Source of the DNA: Melampsora larici-populina 98AG31
Lineage: Eukaryota; Basidiomycota; Pucciniomycetes; Pucciniales; Melampsoraceae
Direction: 5' to 3'
Length of the DNA: 64,000 nucleotides
Assembly (NCBI RefSeq): GCF_000204055.1
Contig: NW_006768856.1
Location: forward strand, 1-64,000
Shown: piece after piece, positions 55,570 to 64,000 of the stretch
How positions within the stretch are numbered: position 1 is the stretch's first letter
How the letters are laid out: every line of letters starts with the position of its first letter
Notes under the pieces: model-generated
What the model was told of the DNA's origin: nothing
Database searches by the model: none
The model's input: the letters and a program-made list of their open reading frames with translations, nothing else
Position numbers and translations under genes: made by a program

Positions 55570-58310
55570 AATAGAGTTTAGCCCCACAGAGGATACAGGT
55601 CCGGAAATTTTGACCGTGAAATATCTGAATGAAGTCCCTGCAGAAAGGAGATTGAGCAAAGAACTTGAACTAGTGATGAGAGAGGTGAACTCACAGACTA
55701 GTTCAGAGTCAGATGGATCGGACTTGGGGGCAGAAAACCCAGAAGGTGGACACCAGGAAGATCCTACCCTTAAAAGACAGGGAGACATTTAAAGTAGAAG
55801 GGGTAGGTTCATGGCTAGCCCCAGTTAGAACAGAAATGGTAATAGAGGTATGGAGAGCTCTGATGGAAGAGACAGGCTCCACATATCCTGGACGTCTTCA
55901 TTGATAGATTCTGCCTGGGGATCCCTCAGCATTCCTTAGGGGATCTACAATGGTTCACACCAGAGACCCGCTCTTCAGCTCAAGACTTTGAAAAAGAAAA
56001 TTTCCACAGAATATGGTTTCTTTAGTTTGAATCCCATGGGTAGCTCAATAAATGGGGACGGGACCCTTTGCTTAATTAATGATCTGTTGTATCCAAAGAA
56101 AGACTCATCAATACCATCCGTCAACTCATTTGTAGACAAAAGAAATTATGAAACTAGATGGGGTGACTTTAAAGTAGTTGCACGTTTCCTAGCTATGAGC
56201 CCTGGTGAATGGGAATTGGCCTTGGTAGATTGGGCCAAGGTGTATAGGCAACTAGGGGTACACCCGTCCCAGAGGGGGTTTCTGATAGTTGTGGACTTCA
56301 AGGGAAGGTTGTGGGTCAACCTGGCAGTATGCTTTGGAGGTTTAGCCAGCTGTGGGGTATGTGGTGCACCCGCGGAAACATGGAAATGGATTGTAAAGAA
56401 GAAACTCAGCTTCCATGTAGTTTTTTGTTGGGTCAACAAGAACTTGATATTGTGATGCCCAGGGCACAATTCATCCTTGATTTATATAGAAAAGATAAGT
56501 CAGTTGATGGGGGTGAAGACCAACCTAAAAAAGAACAGAGAATTCTGAGATGAGCAATGGTTTTTAGACTTTGTCTGGAATGGGGCAAAACACCCTGTTT
56601 GGCTGCCAAAAGATAAACTAAATCAATGGAAAACTCAAGTGAAAGAGTTTCTGGAGAAAGGCACGAGCTGTAAGCTGTCTCAAATTGACACATTTGTGGG
56701 GAGGTTGGCTCACACAATTTACATTGTCCTGCATATGGTGCCTTATCTAAGTTCCTTGTACCACTGGAAGAAAGGGCAGATGAATGAGAACGCCTTGCGC
56801 AAAACCCCTGAAGACATGGTAGAGCACCTCATACAGCAGGATACATGTTTATCTTCATTTGATACGTGCCCAATTGCTCCTAACCCGGTACCAGAGGAGG
56901 TAAGATGGGTCTGTGATGCAGTGTTGTCTTATGGGTGAGTACACCTTACGTTCAGGGAGAACCCACCAATTACTGACACTTGAAAACTTCCTATATCTGA
57001 TTCTCACTACAAGAAAGATAATATTTTCTGGGCAGAAAATTAAATTATTGATACACAAAAATATTGAGAGGCCAGGAGGAGAGCAAAAACTGAATAAAAA
57101 TATGCATCTTGTTCCCTGCGTTGAGAACTTCACTCTGCATATTTTTCCGTATTTTTACAGTCCATATTGATAAGTGTACTAACAATAAACCTTCACAATC
57201 ATCCAATTACAACCTGTAACAAGCACTGAAATTTGGCTCATTAGTGTTTAGAGAAACTTTTGATTTCTGAAAATACTCATAACTTTGTCAAATCTGCCTC
57301 AAAACGCTCGATTTTGGGTGCATTGGTAAGCTGGAATTGTCCTCCAAATAGTTCATAATAGGACCACACAGAATGCTGGTCTGCTAAAAAAGATATCATC
57401 TTTTTTATACATTTGTACATACAGATCCATAGAATGATTGTCATACTAGCTACATAGTTCTCGATCTTATGATAGTTCGAGAGGAAGAGTTCAGCTTTCC
57501 AATGCACTTAAAATCGAGTGTTTTGAGGCAGATTTGACAAAGTTATAGGTGTTTTCAGAAATCAAAAGTTTCTCTAAACACTAATGAGTCAAATTTCAGT
57601 GCTTGTTACAGGTTGTAATTGGATCATTATGAAGGTTTATTGTTAGTACACTTATCAATACGGACTGTAAAAATATGGAAAAATATGGAGAATGAAGCTC
57701 TCACCGCAGGGAACAAGATGCATATTTTTATTTATTTTTTGCCCTTCTCCTGGCCTCTCAATATTTTTGTGTATCAATAATTTAATGTTCTGCCCAGAAA
57801 ATATTATATTTCGTGTAGTGTCTGTTTAGGATTGGGGTGTTGATAGGCCATCACTGGGCTTGTTTCAAATTTGTACCAGACTGGGAGACAAAAGGAAGGG
57901 ATTCAAGTAAATGCCAAATCGCTTGGGCAGAGACTGTAGCAAGTCTGTTGGACCTTCTGGTCCTTGAGAAACCTACCCCAGTGAGTGGTAGAAGGTTGCT
58001 GGTGCACACGGATAATACAACCACTCAGCATGCAATACGTAAACAAAAATCGAAGTACAGAGACATAAATGATGAGTGGAAGGTGATACAATGACTCCTA
58101 ACTCACCTAAGTTGTAATATCAAACCAAAACAAGTTTCATCACAGGATAATAAGGCTGATGACTTGTCAAGAGGGAAGATAAAAGACCTTCTCTGGTATA
58201 ACAAGGTTCTAGTCACCATCCCAGAAGATCTGTGGCCTCTACTATCTCAAATTACCCCTCCACCTGAAGAGATCAGAGATAGTGAAGTCCAACCATTGTT
58301 GATCAAAGCA
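55570..58310 (+). pseudogene. Degenerate RT-RNase H of the Ngaro-type relic
   Basis: Homologous along its length to the intact pol at 13.4-15.5 kb. Landmarks are GFFSLNPMGSSINGDGTLCL, INDLLYPKKDSSIPSVNSFV, GEWELALVDWAKVYRQLGVH, FGGLASCGVCGAPAETWKW and VVFCWVNKNLIL. In the last, the active-site pair that reads VDD in the intact copy is VNK here. QIDTFVGRLAHTIYIVLHMV and EEVRWVCDAVLSYG follow up to 56934. RNase H resumes at 57830 with IGVLIGHHWACFKF and LVHTDNTTTQHAIRKQKS, and ends near ADDLSRGKIKDLLWYN (58150-58202). Frameshifts occur near 55800-55980 and 56450-56640 and a stop follows EWKVIQ. An intron at 56935-57829 is absent from the intact copy and contains a MITE. Confidence 0.82.
57005..57820. 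mobile_element. 816-bp CACTA-type foldback MITE
   Basis: The ends are CACTACAAGAAAGATAATAT on the left and CACTACACGAAATATAATAT (reverse complement) on the right. TCT flanks both sides (57002-57004 and 57821-57823). The long arms (about 57005-57335 and 57470-57820) are inverted copies. The CACTACAAGAAA start and the 3-bp duplication are classic CACTA features. It lacks genes. It sits within the intron of the relic reverse transcriptase. Confidence 0.88.
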
Positions 58311-58319
58311 TAACAATAA

Positions 58320-58607
58320 GCAAGACCCAATGACATTCAGCTTAAAGAAGATAACAAAACCTTTTGGAGAATTTAAAGAAGACACTCTGTGAATAGATAG
58401 ATCAGATATTGATGATATCCAAAAACATTTCTTATGTGGTTCTTGGAAAGATGGCACTCTATGCCACTATAACTCCGGAGTGGTGAAGCTACTGAGGTTT
58501 GCGGAGGTTAAGAAGATAGATTGGAGGCTCTTGTTACCAATAGATGAAGATGTTCTGCTTAAGTTTGTTGTGTGGGGTTTGAAGAAAATGAAAACCTAGC
58601 AAAAAAC
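58320..58607 (+). pseudogene. Truncated tyrosine recombinase relic
   Basis: The N-terminal piece of a Ngaro-type recombinase: KKITKPFGEFKEDTL, a stop, DRSDIDDIQKHFLCGSWKDG, TLCHYNSGVVKLLRFAEVKK and LLPIDEDVLLKFVVWGLKKM. It aligns with the first 100 residues of the intact enzyme (DSDVDEVKQHYLRGAWGDGT...LLPISSSLLKRFVVWAS). Homology stops where a foldback-element sequence begins. The catalytic half is absent. Confidence 0.75.
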
Positions 58608-59134
58608 ACTGTGAACATCATTCAAATTCCCCATCTTGAAAGAGGAAAATGATTAATAGTACAGTTTGTCATCAAAGGATCCAATACTGCACACCTGAGC
58701 CATAACACCCACACTACATATGTGGATCAAGCTAAGTAAATAGTTGTCTATCATGTACATACAGGTCCGCTCAGGTTTTTGCACATCAGAATAAATGATT
58801 CACATATTATACCACATGTAACTTTTTTGACTTTGAAAAAAATGTCCCAAAAATTCACTACATATAATTCTGTAGCTGCTCAGGCAATACTGTTGAAGCT
58901 ACTTCTTAGTAACAGAAAGGGTGTTGCATGCAGTTGAGTTGATGAGATTACACCAAAATGTTGAGTCATTGTATGTAGTCAATCTTTTGAATGCTTTTGT
59001 CAATCTGAAAAAAGTTACAGCATGTATTACATATGCATAACTTATGCTGACGAGCAGATACCTTAGCAGAACTGTATGTACATTATAACCAACTATTCAC
59101 TTAGCCTGCTACACATGTGTCGTGTGGGTGTTAT
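58608..59134. mobile_element. Truncated copy of the 31.3-kb foldback element
   Basis: The order of words is the same as in the reverse complement of 31500-32110: CTGTGAACATCATTCAA, CAGTTTGTCATCAAAGGATC, ACTACATATGTG, ATCATGTACATACAG, TGTAACTTTTTT and the mirror-image second arm. It lacks the terminal 200 bp on the left and is broken at 59134, exactly where a CACAGGGGCAAAA sequence starts. Confidence 0.7.
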
Positions 59135-59380
59135 CACAGGGGCAAAAATAGATGCTCACATAGGTGTGAGCGTTGAAATTTTTGTGTTTGTTTCAATGTT
59201 TGTTCAATTTTACTTCCCTTTTCTTTCCCTTTTCTTTCCTATTTCTTTCTGCTCATCAGCTGATTATGTGATCAACCAGAACTGAGCAGAAAAACTAAGC
59301 CTTGCTCAGGCTTTATTCCTTAGCAAAGAAGTCTGAGGAAGGGCTGATCCATCTGCTTGGTATTAGAATGTCAGAAAAGA
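59135..59380 (+). mobile_element. Copy 1 of a CACAGGGGCAAAA element (left end)
   Basis: It starts CACAGGGGCAAAAATAGATG, then CTCACATAGGTGTGAGCGTT, which is a hairpin. A second left end with the same start lies at 61242, and an inverted right end is at 62412-62449. Downstream words TCAGCTGATTA(T/C)GTGATCA and AACTGAGCAGA(A/C)AAACTAAGC are shared with 61400-61440. The right end of this copy was not found. Confidence 0.55.
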
Positions 59381-59384
59381 AAAT

Positions 59385-59459
59385 GTGCACTGCGGGACTC
59401 AAACCCACGACCTGATCCCTATATCTAGGAGAGTGCTCTAACCACTGAGCTAAGTGTGC
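59385..59459 (-). tRNA. tRNA-like sequence (probable pseudogene)
   Basis: On the minus strand, 75 nt fold partly as a tRNA. The D arm is GCTC...GAGC and the T arm is GTGGG-TTTGAGT-CCCGC. The acceptor strands are GCACACT and AGTGCAC, with two mismatched pairs. The Pol III internal boxes are well kept: A box TAGCTCAGTGG and B box GGTTTGAGTCC. The anticodon stem pairs in four of five positions with loop CTAGATA, which would give AGA, but there is no long serine-type variable arm. Identity is therefore uncertain. Its position inside repetitive DNA suggests a tRNA-derived mobile sequence or decayed tRNA. Confidence 0.45.
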
Positions 59460-59920
59460 ATGTCCAAGTGAATGTGGTGTGGAGAAACATGCCTAACACT
59501 GAGATGGCAACCCGGAATGGCGAGTGGCACTGACAACCTTAGCCGTAGGAAGTGTACATATAGGACAGAAAATATCACATATCCAACACCTGGTTTATCT
59601 CAGCTGCTCATCTGATCCTGAGCCTCATTCCCTGGTTCAGTCGGCTCCAAGGAACACCACTTATGATTAGCTTAGGGGCTGAGATGACCTGAGTATCCTC
59701 TTAGCTAATTCTCCGCAGCATCCCTTGGATAGATCACATAGGGCCAGCCTTGCCTCAGGCTTCATGGCTCCGGAATGAAGGCTGATGCTCATCTGCTCAG
59801 TTGACCAATGCTGCTCAGCTATTCCTCAGTGGCATTCCTGAGATCAGAAGGATTCAAAGGATATCACTGCTCATTGGCTGAGGGGCTACTAAGAATGTCT
59901 TGAAGTCTTCGATGAGGGAT
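59460..59920. other. Repeat mosaic rich in GCTGAGGGGCTG words
   Basis: No gene. Phrases such as CATTCCTGAGATCAG and CAAAGGATATCACTG (or GATGTCACTG) recur here and at 60720-62100, forming a diverged multi-copy family with the downstream region. Confidence 0.5.
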
Positions 59921-60414
59921 CTATAAGTAAGCACTTCTGCTCTATCAGAACAACTCAGCTCGAATCTTTATCTAGACAACTTCTCTGACCTATAAGTAAG
60001 CACTTCTGCTCTATCAGAACAACTCAGCTCGAATCTTTATCTAGACAACTTCTCTGACCTATAATAAGGCACAAGGTTATAATTTATTGATTAGTTTGTA
60101 AGTTATCGACTTTAGATAACTGATCTTTGATCAGATGAAAGAAAACAATGAATTCTCTTTCCCAAAGATATAAATTTTATTCACCTATAAGTAAGCACTT
60201 CTGCTCTATCAGAACAACTCAGCTCGAATCTTTATCTAGACAACTTCTCTGACCTATATCGTAAACAACACAATTAGAAAGACAATTGATTTTATAATGA
60301 AACTAGGGAATACTAAGTACCTATAATAAGGCACGAGGTTATAATTTATTGATTAGTTTGTAAGTTATCGACTTTAGATAACTGATCTTTGATCAGATGA
60401 AAGAAAACAATGAA
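59921..60414 (+). repeat. Shuffled array of 69-bp (A) and 94-bp (B) units
   Basis: Unit A (CTATAAGTAAGCACTTCTGC ... CAACTTCTCTGAC, 69 bp) occurs at 59921-59989, 59990-60058 and 60185-60253. Unit B (CTATAATAAGGCAC(A/G)AGGTT ... GAAAACAATGAA, 94 bp) occurs at 60059-60152 and 60321-60414. The order is A-A-B-spacer-A-spacer-B. All units start with CTATAA and copies are identical or nearly so. A further short word, TTCTCTTTCCCAAAGAT, occurs at 60153 and again at 60509. No coding frame is present. Confidence 0.9.
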
Positions 60415-60871
60415 CTAGATAAGAGCCATAAAGAAACAAATTAGAAATAAGGAAATATCAATACTACTATCTCATTTGATTCAAAACAAAAGTTAAAAAT
60501 GACTTACTTCTCTTTCCCAAAGATGGGAAAAGAGAAGTAGATTGAATTGATCTAAGAGTATTATAGGTAATCGATGATTTCAATACATTGGGGTAACTGG
60601 TGATGTAATAATTGATGTAAGTCTCCTCTCGTGTAGTTTTAATCTTCTGTTAATCCTTTTTCTCTTGCTACTCGTTTTCATAAATGTAATCTTCATTCTA
60701 ATGTCGATTGCACACTTCAACAGCTGCTCATCTAATCCCCAGGGGCATTCCTGGGATCAGGGATGTCACTGAGTATTGGCTGAGGGGCTGCTCAGCTGCT
60801 CAGCTACTCCTCAGGGGGATTCCTGGGATCAGAAAGATCCAAACAATGTCACTGAGTATTGGCTGAGCCTG
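60415..60871. other. No gene seen
   Basis: AT-rich sequence followed from about 60720 by the CTGAGG-rich repeat family. One short inverted repeat (CTTCTCTTTCCCAAAGATGG, then GAAAAGAGAAG) lies at 60508-60538. Confidence 0.45.
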
Positions 60872-61298
60872 CAACGCTGCCACAGTTACTATACTGGTAT
60901 AGTATTGGCAATACCCAGTAAAGTATTGAATCCACAATACTGATCTTGCAACACTTCAGTAAAGTATCACCAATCTGATACTGATACCCAATACGGTATC
61001 AAAAACCACGATACTATTGGCGGCCATCTCAAGTAAAGTATCTTGAAGTGATACTGTTACTATACTCAATACTGTATTGGTATCTGCGCCGCAATACCAA
61101 TACTGTACTCGGTATCTAAGCCTAAATGGGCAGAATCATTGACCAATACTTCTCCAGCAACTACTGGGTATAGTATTGGTTTTCTGATACTTTACTTGAT
61201 ACAGTATCAAAATTGACAATACCATCCCAAGGACCTGCAAGCACAGGGGCAAAAATTGATGCTCACAACTATGTGAGCGTTGAAATTTTCCTGTTTTG

Positions 61299-61382
61299 TT
61301 CCCATTCGTTTCCCATTTGTTTCCAATTTGTTTCCAATTTGTTTCCCATTTGTTTCCCATTTGTTTCCCATTTGTTTCCCTT
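61299..61382 (+). repeat. (GTTTCCCATTT)n minisatellite
   Basis: About eight copies of an 11-bp unit GTTTCC(C/A)ATTT, mostly GTTTCCCATTT with two GTTTCCAATTT. The equivalent place in copy 1 (59190-59245) holds a shorter TTCCCTTTTCTTT repeat, so the array expanded after the copies separated. Confidence 0.85.
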
Positions 61383-61698
61383 TTCTTTCTGTTTGTCAGC
61401 TGATTACGTGATCATCAGGAACTGAGCAGACAAACTAAGCCTTCCTCAGCATTTATTCCTGAGCAAAGAAGTCTGAGGAAGGGCTGATCCATCTGCTCAG
61501 CTGATCCTGAGCGGCATTCCCTGGTTCAGTAAGTTTCAAGGGATGCCACCAATGTATAGCTTAGGGGCTGAGCTGAACTGAGTATTCCCTTAGCTAAGTC
61601 TCTGAAGTATCCCCCAGATGGATCACAGAGCGCCAAGCTTGCCTCAAGCTTCATGGCTCCGGAATGAAGCCTGAGGCCCGTCTGCTCGTTCAACTGAG

Positions 61699-61848
61699 CT
61701 GCTCAGTTATTCCTCAGGGGCATCCCTGAGATCAGGAGGATCCAGAGGATTTCACTGCTCATTGGATGAGGGCCTGCTCAGTTATTCCTCAGGGGCATCC
61801 CTGAGATCAGGAGGATCCAGAGGATTTCACTGCTCATTGGATGAGGGC
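61699..61848 (+). repeat. 75-bp perfect tandem duplication
   Basis: Units 61699-61773 and 61774-61848 are identical (CTGCTCAGTTATTCCTCAGG ... TTGGATGAGGGC). A third, diverged unit starts at 61849. Confidence 0.9.
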
Positions 61849-61914
61849 CTGCTCAGCTAGTCCTCAGGGACATTCCTGGCCGGATCAGAAGGATCCAAAG
61901 GATGTCACTGAGTA

Positions 61915-62275
61915 TTGGCTGAGGGGCTGCTCAGTTGATCTCAGCCCCTCAGTGTGAAAAACTTTATCCGGGGATATCACTGAGGATTAGCTGAGCAATG
62001 AGCAGATGGGATGACGCTTTTATCAGGCTTCATTCCTGAGCAAGGAAGTCTGAGAAAAGTCCGGCCCATCAGTGATCCAGTCAGGGGATGCTACTGAGTA
62101 TTTGCTGAGCAGCTCAAATGGGACGCCCCTGGGCAGGCTTCTTCACTGAAAAATGAAGCCTCAGGAAGGTATAGTTCATGTGCTCATCTTCATTTTGAAC
62201 AAATTGCTGAGTATTCAGTGCCTCATGAGCTGATCCTGAGTACTCATCGGGAATCAGTTATTGCTCATCCAAGAT
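61915..62275 (+). repeat. Direct repeat, left copy (partner 62555-62912)
   Basis: A segment of about 350 bp starting TTGGCTGAGGGGCTGCTCAG and ending near ATGAGCTGATC, then TGAGTACTCATC. It is repeated with roughly 85 percent identity at 62555-62912. The second half of the hAT-like element lies between the copies. Confidence 0.8.
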
Positions 62276-62554
62276 GGAAATGAGCCTTCTCAATAAATGT
62301 CAAGTAAAATATGAGAGCCACAGGATGATCACCTGAACACAAACAAGATTGTGAATTGAATCAATCTGAAAGAAAATGAATCTTTTTTGGAGAATTCCAA
62401 AAAGTCTACAACGCTCACATGTATGTGAGTATCTATTTTGGCCCCTGTGAAGTAAAGTATAGGTCAGACCAATACTAAGTAACACAGTTACTATACTGCA
62501 AAAAAGCTACTATACTGTTACTATACTACAAATAGTAATGTAAATGTGGCAGCT

Positions 62555-62912
62555 TTGGCTGAGGGGCTGCTCAGTTGACCTCAGCCCCTCAGTGTGAGCA
62601 TCTTTGTCCAGGGGACATCACTTAGGATTAGCTGAGCGGCTGAGATAAACTGAGCAGGGGGATGGCTCTTTTATGAGGCTTCATTCCTTAGCAAGGAAGT
62701 CTGAGGAAAGTCTGGCCCATCAGTGACCCAGCCAGGGGATGCTACTGAGTATTTCCTGAGCAGCTCAAATTGGACGGCCCCTGTGCAGGCTTCTTCACTA
62801 GGAAATGAAGCCTGAGGAAGGTGTAGTTCATGTGCACATTTTCATTTTGACCAAATTGGTAAGTATTCAGTGACTCATGAGCTGATCGTGAATACTCATC
62901 TGGACTCAGTTA
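62555..62912 (+). repeat. Direct repeat, right copy (partner 61915-62275)
   Basis: Same order of words as the left copy, including CAGCCCCTCAGTGTGA, AGGCTTCATTCCT, GGATGCTACTGAGTATTT and TTCACTAGGAAATGAAGCCT. It ends at the TTA duplicated by the final MITE. Confidence 0.8.
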
Positions 62913-63993
62913 GGGCCCGTTTGGCTGAAACCCAAAAGTAGCTTTTGGCCAAAAGCCACACCAAAACCAAAAAGCACTTTTGACCAAAAGTACTTTTTTA
63001 ATTTGGTCAAAAACACCGGTGTTTGGTAAGTTCGTTTGATCAAAATCAAAAAGCACTTTTGGTCAAAAGTTCATCCATTTTCAAAAGCAGCCTTGAGGGT
63101 GCTTTTGAGACCAAAAGTACTTTTGCCCCATCAGCTCAATTGATCAACCCCACCCACTTGAACTTCAACCACTCAAAATTCACTCCTTCAACACCCTTCA
63201 CCCACTCAGCACCCCTTTCCGCCATCCACCATTCTTCTCTCTTGTCGTCTACAACAACTTGATCAACTCTTCTTATTTCATTGAACCGATTCAATTTACT
63301 CATCAACTTATTATTAATTCACTTTGATCAACTTATTATCATTTGAATTCAATCATCTTATTTTCAACTCAATTCAATCATCATCTTGTTATCAATTCAA
63401 TCAAACATCAACTTGATTTTGTAACAAATTTCCATCAGTAAAGTCAAAAAGTATCAATTGATCAGAAGAGAAAACAAAAAAATTCAATGATTTAATCAAG
63501 CCTTCATTATCATCATTTTCAATCCCAATTCCTTTAATCAAATCAAATCCATTGGTAGTAGTACATTCACTGTGTAAACCAATCAAGGATTTCTTTCTGT
63601 TTCTTTGATTTACATTAACTTGTAGTTCTTGAAGTTGTGATTTGTTGTAAGGAACTTTGATATTTAAGATTTGCTGATTTATTTATACTACGAACTCGGT
63701 GAGTAACAGTAGGTAATTTGGATTTTCTATTGATGGATGGATGTATTTAAAAATCATTTGATTGATTTTCAAGTGTTGACGTAAAAACTCCTTTTACATG
63801 ACCATTACCAAACAGTCAAACGGTGGTCAAGTGGTCAACGATGATCATTTGGATCTTTTGTTGACCTTTTTGGTTGACTGTTCGGTAAACAAAAAAGCCA
63901 AAATTCAGCTTTTTGTTTTGCCCCTTGAAAATGGGGCAAAATGAAAAGTTGTTTTTGTGTAACAATTTTTGGGAAAAACAGCCGAACGGGCCC
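62913..63993. mobile_element. Complete Harbinger-type MITE, 1.08 kb
   Basis: The left end is GGGCCCGTTTGGCTGAAACC. The reverse complement of the right end is GGGCCCGTTCGGCTGTTTTT. TTA flanks both sides (62910-62912 and 63994-63996). The GGGCCCGTTTGG start and TTA duplication are the signature of PIF/Harbinger elements. Subterminal DNA is full of CTTTTGGNCAAAAG words, which fold back. A frame at 63023-63262 is Ser/Thr/His-rich and has no domain, so no transposase is claimed. Confidence 0.85.
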
Positions 63994-64000
63994 TTATTGC

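Larger units (their letters stand above)
61242..62449. mobile_element. CACAGGGGC-ended element (copy 2, both ends)
   Basis: The left end CACAGGGGCAAAAATTGATG, with hairpin GCTCACAACTATGTGAGC, is mirrored at 62403-62449 (reverse complement CACAGGGGCCAAAATAGATA, hairpin CTCACATACATGTGAG). It is non-coding. No clear target duplication was found. CAGGGGC termini are common in hAT-type MITEs. It lies nested within the CAACGCTGCC-ended element. Confidence 0.55.
60872..62557. mobile_element. Probable non-autonomous hAT element related to 4.8-kb family
   Basis: The left end CAACGCTGCCACAGTTACTA and the reverse complement of the right end CAAAGCTGCCACATTTACAT resemble each other. They also resemble the complete hAT end CAACGCCGCCACC. 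Subterminal words GTAAAGTAT, ACTATACTGG and TAGTATTGG fill 60890-61220 and 62450-62540. It has no transposase. The flanks do not give a clean duplication, so the boundaries are provisional. The interior contains CACAGGGG ends and CTGAGG-type repeats. Confidence 0.5.

Noticed and set aside
59921..60414. CRISPR-like array
   Set aside because: The units are contiguous or separated by unequal spacers of 30-70 bp, two unrelated unit types alternate, and the setting is eukaryotic transposon DNA.
60872..62557. Clean target duplication for the CAACGCTGCC-ended element
   Set aside because: Flanks GAGCCTG and GCTGAGG do not match; similarity between the sides comes from the surrounding CTGAGG repeat family.

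Overview
The window looks like accessory DNA from a repeat-rich basidiomycete, most likely a rust fungus (Pucciniales). The evidence is AT-rich DNA, many GT-AG introns of 60-90 bp, an oligopeptide transporter gene cut into many small exons, and basidiomycete-type transposons: Plavaka/CACTA-like, tyrosine-recombinase retrotransposons of Ngaro/DIRS type, hAT elements and Helitron ends. The taxon is inference; no species marker is visible. Only one ordinary cellular gene is recognised, and it is broken. Everything else is mobile DNA or unassigned intergenic sequence.

Layout. 1-4.8 kb: no convincing gene; a TTCGAA-rich tract, a diverged repeat and a Helitron 3' end. 4.84-9.51 kb: a complete hAT element with a spliced minus-strand transposase and a flanking duplication. 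10.4-11.05 kb: a remnant of another hAT transposase. 11.25-18.50 kb: a nearly intact Ngaro/DIRS-type retrotransposon (minus strand: Gag, reverse transcriptase-RNase H, tyrosine recombinase) bounded by split direct repeats. 18.5-21.3 kb: intergenic. 21.3-28.9 kb: an OPT-family transporter gene interrupted by a 2.7-kb insertion that ends like a Helitron, with an additional in-frame stop.

29.8-58.6 kb reads as one old Ngaro-type relic (plus strand) exploded by nested insertions: two 120-150-bp MITEs, a 1-kb foldback, a 16.3-kb CACTA/Plavaka-type transposon (32342-48606), a 4.8-kb hAT (50550-55309, itself carrying a MITE in an intron) and an 816-bp CACTA-type MITE that sits inside an intron of the relic reverse transcriptase. 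58.6-62.9 kb is a mosaic of truncated foldback, tRNA-like, shuffled tandem-repeat and non-autonomous hAT sequence. The window closes with a complete Harbinger-type MITE (62913-63993).

The most interesting object is the 16.3-kb transposon. It has 34-bp terminal inverted repeats and a 3-bp duplication. It carries a five-exon transposase, two genes that share an unrecognised C-terminal domain (one near each end), a small Arg/Ser-rich minus-strand gene, and two genes built from tandemly duplicated phase-1 symmetric mini-exons. One of these is a four-fold array with an exact 164-bp period (96-bp exon plus 68-bp intron). A second general observation is that three separate hAT-type insertions appear to have 7-bp rather than the usual 8-bp target duplications.
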